NCBI GenBank assembly: GCA_020832225.1
Contig: JAFIFA010000222.1
Coordinates: 1-43,329, forward strand
Source of the DNA: Balneolaceae bacterium
Lineage (GTDB): Bacteria > Bacteroidota > Rhodothermia > Balneolales > Balneolaceae
Direction of reading: 5' to 3'
Length of the DNA stretch: 43,329 nt
The position numbers and the translations under genes are program-made. The notes below the pieces were generated by a model, which worked only from the letters and a program-made list of their open reading frames with translations, searched no databases and was not told the DNA's origin. Within the stretch, counting starts at the first letter, position 1. Every line of letters begins with the position of its first letter. Below are positions 39,521 through 43,329 of this stretch, piece by piece.

Positions 39521-41194
39521 TTACGAACGCATCAGTTTCTTATAGCGAATTCGCGTTGGCTGAGTCTCCTTAATGCCAAGTCTTTCCCTGCGATTCTCCT
39601 CATACTCCTGGTAGTTCCCTTCAAACCAATAGACCTGGCTATCCCCTTCATATGCCAAGATATGTGTAGCCACACGGTCGAGGAACCAGCGATCGTGAGA
39701 GATAACCACGGCGCAGCCGGCAAATTCGAGCAGGGCTTCTTCAAGCGCCCGTAGTGTATTCACATCCAGGTCGTTCGTCGGCTCATCCAGAAGCAGTACA
39801 TTGGCTCCCTCCTTCAGCATCTTGGCAAGGTGCACCCTGTTTCTCTCACCACCGGAAATTTCGTTCACTTTCTTCTGCTGATCACTCCCGCTGAAATTAA
39901 ATCTCGCTACATAGGCGCGTGAGTTTACTTCACGATTTCCGAGTTTGAGAACATCATGACCACCGGAGATCTCTTCCCAGATTGTTTTTTCCGGATTGAG
40001 AGGCCGTTTCTGATCTACGTATCCCAATTCAACCGTCTCTCCGACCTCAAATTCGCCTGCGTCGGGTTTCTCCTCTCCGGTAATCATCTTAAAGAGGGTT
40101 GTTTTACCCGCTCCATTCGGTCCAATCACTCCAACAATGCCACCCGGGGGCAGGTTGAAGTTCATATCCTCCATTAGGAGCCGATCTTCAAATCCCTTCT
40201 TCACTCCGTTGGCAACGATCACTTTATCGCCCAGACGCGGACCGGCAGGGATAAAGATCTCCATATCGTCCCGTCGTTTCTGATGCTCTTCGGAGAGAAG
40301 CTTCTCATACTGATTGATCCGTGCCTTGCTTTTAGCACGCCGGCCTTTCGGGTTTTGCCGGATCCAATCAAGTTCCTGCTCCAGTGTTTTCTGACGTTTC
40401 GACTCCTGCTTCTCTTCCTGCTTCAGTCGCTGCTGTTTCTGCTCCAGCCAGGATGAGTAGTTACCCTCAAACGGAATTCCCTCACCACGATCCAGTTCCA
40501 GAATCCAGCCTGCAACGTTGTCCAGAAAGTACCGGTCGTGAGTTACCGCAATAACGGTTCCCTCATATCGATCCAGATGCTGTTCGAGCCACTCTACAGA
40601 CTCTGCATCGAGGTGGTTGGTGGGCTCATCCAACAGAAGCACATCAGGCTTTTTGAGCAAAAGCCTGCAGAGAGCCACCCTACGCTTTTCTCCACCGGAG
40701 AGCACATCAATTTTGGCATCACCCGGAGGGCAGCGCAGTGCATCCATCGCTTGCTCCAGCTTCGAGTCGATATCCCATGCCCCGATCCGGTCGATCTTCT
40801 CCTGAAGCTTGGTCTGCTTTTCAATGAGAGCTTCAAAGTCGGCCTCAGGATCACTAAACCCTTCGTTAACGGCTTCATACTCTTTAATCAGGTCCATCGT
40901 CTCCTGTACCCCCTCTTCCACAATCTCCTTCACCGTCTTATCGGGATCGAGCTGTGGTTCCTGTGAGAGATAACCAAATGTAATGCCTTTCTGACGGGAG
41001 ATTTCCCCAATGTAGTTTTCATCCTCACCTGCAATGATCCTTAGCAATGTACTTTTACCCGCACCATTGAGGCCCAGAACACCAATTTTGGCTCCGTAAA
41101 AGAATGAGAGATAGATATCTTTCAGTACCGTTTTGTTGGGTTTATAAACTTTACTGACCCCAACCATCGAAAAAATAATTTTTTGATCGCTCAA
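39521..41194 (-). CDS. ettA: Energy-dependent translational throttle protein EttA (ABC-F)
   Basis: Two ABC domains ([36 protein letters not shown]), ABC-F linker, EttA-like C-terminus RYKKLMR. Confidence 0.96.
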   Translation of the reverse strand: MSDQKIIFSMVGVSKVYKPNKTVLKDIYLSFFYGAKIGVLGLNGAGKSTLLRIIAGEDENYIGEISRQKGITFGYLSQEPQLDPDKTVKEIVEEGVQETMDLIKEYEAVNEGFSDPEADFEALIEKQTKLQEKIDRIGAWDIDSKLEQAMDALRCPPGDAKIDVLSGGEKRRVALCRLLLKKPDVLLLDEPTNHLDAESVEWLEQHLDRYEGTVIAVTHDRYFLDNVAGWILELDRGEGIPFEGNYSSWLEQKQQRLKQEEKQESKRQKTLEQELDWIRQNPKGRRAKSKARINQYEKLLSEEHQKRRDDMEIFIPAGPRLGDKVIVANGVKKGFEDRLLMEDMNFNLPPGGIVGVIGPNGAGKTTLFKMITGEEKPDAGEFEVGETVELGYVDQKRPLNPEKTIWEEISGGHDVLKLGNREVNSRAYVARFNFSGSDQQKKVNEISGGERNRVHLAKMLKEGANVLLLDEPTNDLDVNTLRALEEALLEFAGCAVVISHDRWFLDRVATHILAYEGDSQVYWFEGNYQEYEENRRERLGIKETQPTRIRYKKLMRS

Positions 41195-41284
41195 TGTATT
41201 AGCGCTTTTTATGGATGAAAATTAAGCCGAAATATAACTCTGTTATGGCTAAATCGACAGATTTGAATCAAAATGTAATACTCC

Positions 41285-42895
41285 TCAAAAATCGAAACGA
41301 ACACCAAGTGAGTTAAAATTCACACTCTCTATAGCCAACCAGGGTGTGGCTTCATAAGATGTACGGAAGTAGAACTGCCGGTTCGTTGCAATGGAGCTTT
41401 GAAAAACAAACTTCCGTATATGGAGATCTTGCTGGAACATCAGCATAGGTTTGATATCCCCTCCCGATAGTTCGACGCCCGTTCCAATCCACATTCGATT
41501 GAGGTAGGAGCGGAAGATGTCCGTTTTACCCCAAATATCAACCCGTTCAGGCTCGAATGTACCAGATTCCATATAAAAGTTAGCGCCATATCGAACCCTG
41601 TAAATGGGGGAGAATGAAAGTTCGGATACCGCTCTGTCGCGTCGAAAATCATAACGGGAAGTAACTGTATGTCGCTCCCTTTGCGGGCGACTTTCAAAAT
41701 CTATGTCTGAAAGGTCTGAAAAAAGATCGGGAAGCCAGTAATACTCTCGACCTCTTAGCTCCTCCACCTCTGAACCACGCAGGAAAAGTGGCGTTGTCAT
41801 ATCCTGATAGGTAAATCCACCATGATTTCCCATTCGGCTGTAGCCGGTTTGATGGTACTTGTTTTTTCCAAAGAGCGTGATGATATCTCCCGCACTTGGA
41901 TTATTCATGTGGGTTTTCAGACTGATCGGCGCCATTGGATACTTAGAGTTGTAGGATTGTTTGAGCCACCCCTCTCGATTCAGATACTCTCCTTTGTAGC
42001 CGTTACTGTAGTAACCAAGAAGGTCCTCGCCTTCAAATTCATAGTTAACCAGATCCCCATCTATATTCAGGATGACTTTTCCATTATTATGAAAGCCAAT
42101 AATTCTTCCATTCTCCACATCTTCGATGAAGGTAAAGTCTATCTCTGTTTCATCAACCAGGCGAATTGCATAATACTCTGCAAGGCTACTATCTTCCAGG
42201 TAGAGTGTTGGATAAGAAAAGATGGCCAGATCATCTCCCAGTATCTCTTCAATAACAGGGTCGATCTCCACACCCTGGCCGAAGGTCATACCATGGTCTG
42301 AGTAGATTACCACGTTTACGTCGTCGTCAAGTCGCCTTATGAGTTTACCGAATTGCCGGTCAAATTCAATTAGCTCGCTGATAAATGCTTCTTCACCATT
42401 AAAATGGCCTTGCGTATCAACATTGTACCAATAGAATTGGATAACATCGTAATCTTGTAAGTAGTAGGCAGAGTTAACCAAAGCTGGTCCGGCCATCCAA
42501 TGAAAGGCAGGTAATCCGTAAATTAGGTTCGTCATAGAGAGTCTCGATTTGGAGAATGCCATATCCAGAAAGGTCCCGATCATACCTATGGTACGACCAT
42601 TGTACGGTGAAGGGCGCTTCCAACCGGGCAGAACAGCATCATCCGGGCTTAGCCCATCTCTGAGACTTGAAATAACAGTTGGGGTTTTACTTGGAAAGTA
42701 GGTAATGGTATAGTTTATCAGACCATCTTCACCAAAGAACTCCTTCAGATTAGGGAGATTCCCTTTTGCCATCTCATCCTGGACGTAAAAGCTGGATCCT
42801 GCATCGAGATGAATTAGTATAAATTTCGGGTCATCAGAAGCCTTCAATGGTAAGGCAATGAGCAAAAAAAGAGTTGTAATAAGTGACCTTAACAT
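41285..42895 (-). CDS. Alkaline-phosphatase-superfamily (type I phosphodiesterase/nucleotide pyrophosphatase) protein with beta-rich C-terminus
   Basis: Signal peptide, FILIHLDAGSS, FPSKTPTVISSLRDG, VVIYSDHGM, HQTGYSRMGNHGG; terminal GVRFDF. Confidence 0.85.
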   Translation of the reverse strand: MLRSLITTLFLLIALPLKASDDPKFILIHLDAGSSFYVQDEMAKGNLPNLKEFFGEDGLINYTITYFPSKTPTVISSLRDGLSPDDAVLPGWKRPSPYNGRTIGMIGTFLDMAFSKSRLSMTNLIYGLPAFHWMAGPALVNSAYYLQDYDVIQFYWYNVDTQGHFNGEEAFISELIEFDRQFGKLIRRLDDDVNVVIYSDHGMTFGQGVEIDPVIEEILGDDLAIFSYPTLYLEDSSLAEYYAIRLVDETEIDFTFIEDVENGRIIGFHNNGKVILNIDGDLVNYEFEGEDLLGYYSNGYKGEYLNREGWLKQSYNSKYPMAPISLKTHMNNPSAGDIITLFGKNKYHQTGYSRMGNHGGFTYQDMTTPLFLRGSEVEELRGREYYWLPDLFSDLSDIDFESRPQRERHTVTSRYDFRRDRAVSELSFSPIYRVRYGANFYMESGTFEPERVDIWGKTDIFRSYLNRMWIGTGVELSGGDIKPMLMFQQDLHIRKFVFQSSIATNRQFYFRTSYEATPWLAIESVNFNSLGVRFDF

Positions 42896-42974
42896 AGCTT
42901 TGCTGTTAAATCATTCAAGCCTGTAAATATACACATTTTATACACACCAATACAGCAAACTATTGAAACGTAAA

Positions 42975-43012
42975 CAAAAAAAGCTCCTTCACCGAAGCAA
43001 AGAAGCTTTTTA
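42975..43012 (-). terminator. Probable terminator downstream of nuoK
   Basis: On minus strand AAAAAGCTTCTTTGCTTCGGTGAAGGAGCTTTTTTT. Confidence 0.7.
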
Positions 43013-43031
43013 CCATTCCTGTAAATCAGCG

Positions 43032-43329
43032 CTACCAACGCAACAGATTTACTTTGGTGATATCCACAGAAAGATTATTTCTGAAAATCGCGATAATGAT
43101 TGCCAATCCGACTACGGCTTCTGCGGCAGCTACGGAGAGCGAAAAGAAGACCAAAATCTGTCCGGCTACGTCACCATGGTAGGCACTAAATGAGACCAAG
43201 CTGAGGTTTACAGCATTCAGCATCATCTCAACACACATAAAGATGACGATTGCATTCCTTCGAATAAGTACACCAATAACGCCAATTGTAAATAAAATCG
43301 CACTCAGGGCGCGGTACCAATCAATTCCT
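43032..43329 (-). CDS. nuoK: NADH-quinone oxidoreductase subunit K, 5' end truncated by window edge
   Basis: Reading past the ORF-track start gives [50 protein letters not shown]. Confidence 0.95.
   Translation of the reverse strand, partial: GIDWYRALSAILFTIGVIGVLIRRNAIVIFMCVEMMLNAVNLSLVSFSAYHGDVAGQILVFFSLSVAAAEAVVGLAIIIAIFRNNLSVDITKVNLLRW

Noticed and set aside
41822-42301. 159-aa plus-strand ORF antisense to the phosphatase-superfamily gene
   Set aside because: Fully contained in a confident gene on the opposite strand.

Overview
The window looks like an essentially fully coding, ~43 kb bacterial chromosomal segment. Protein families and gene order suggest the Bacteroidota/Balneolota/Rhodothermota side of the tree, but this is inference only. 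Most of it is housekeeping. On the left is the 5' end of atpF with atpE, atpB and AtpZ/I-like genes, adjoining a bactofilin and an M23 peptidase. Then come guaB, purB, an M48 lipoprotein peptidase, a DUF2779 nuclease-like protein, murB, a CNNM/CBS (CorC/HlyC-like) protein, ssb and a lysC-dapB-dapA-dapD operon. A plus-strand operon follows: rqcH-like, aroK, aroB, tamB-like, rnr, and a zinc-peptidase/TolB-propeller/outer-membrane-barrel gene. The right side holds a GH16 glucanase, bacilliredoxin, a CBM9-like lipoprotein, SOD, a transhydrogenase-like flavoprotein, DUF429, aspS, ettA, an alkaline-phosphatase-superfamily protein and partial nuoK. I see no CRISPR array, prophage, transposase, rRNA or tRNA. 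The strongest anomalies are two independent in-frame stop codons (TAA at 23508-23510, TGA at 30010-30012) in two large envelope genes of one operon, with coding resuming in the same frame. Others are an unusual three-part metallopeptidase/propeller/barrel protein, a DUF2779 protein whose first nuclease domain looks degenerate, and an unlisted 30-aa ribosomal-type protein gene (17290-17382). I did not find a convincing new defence or mobile system.
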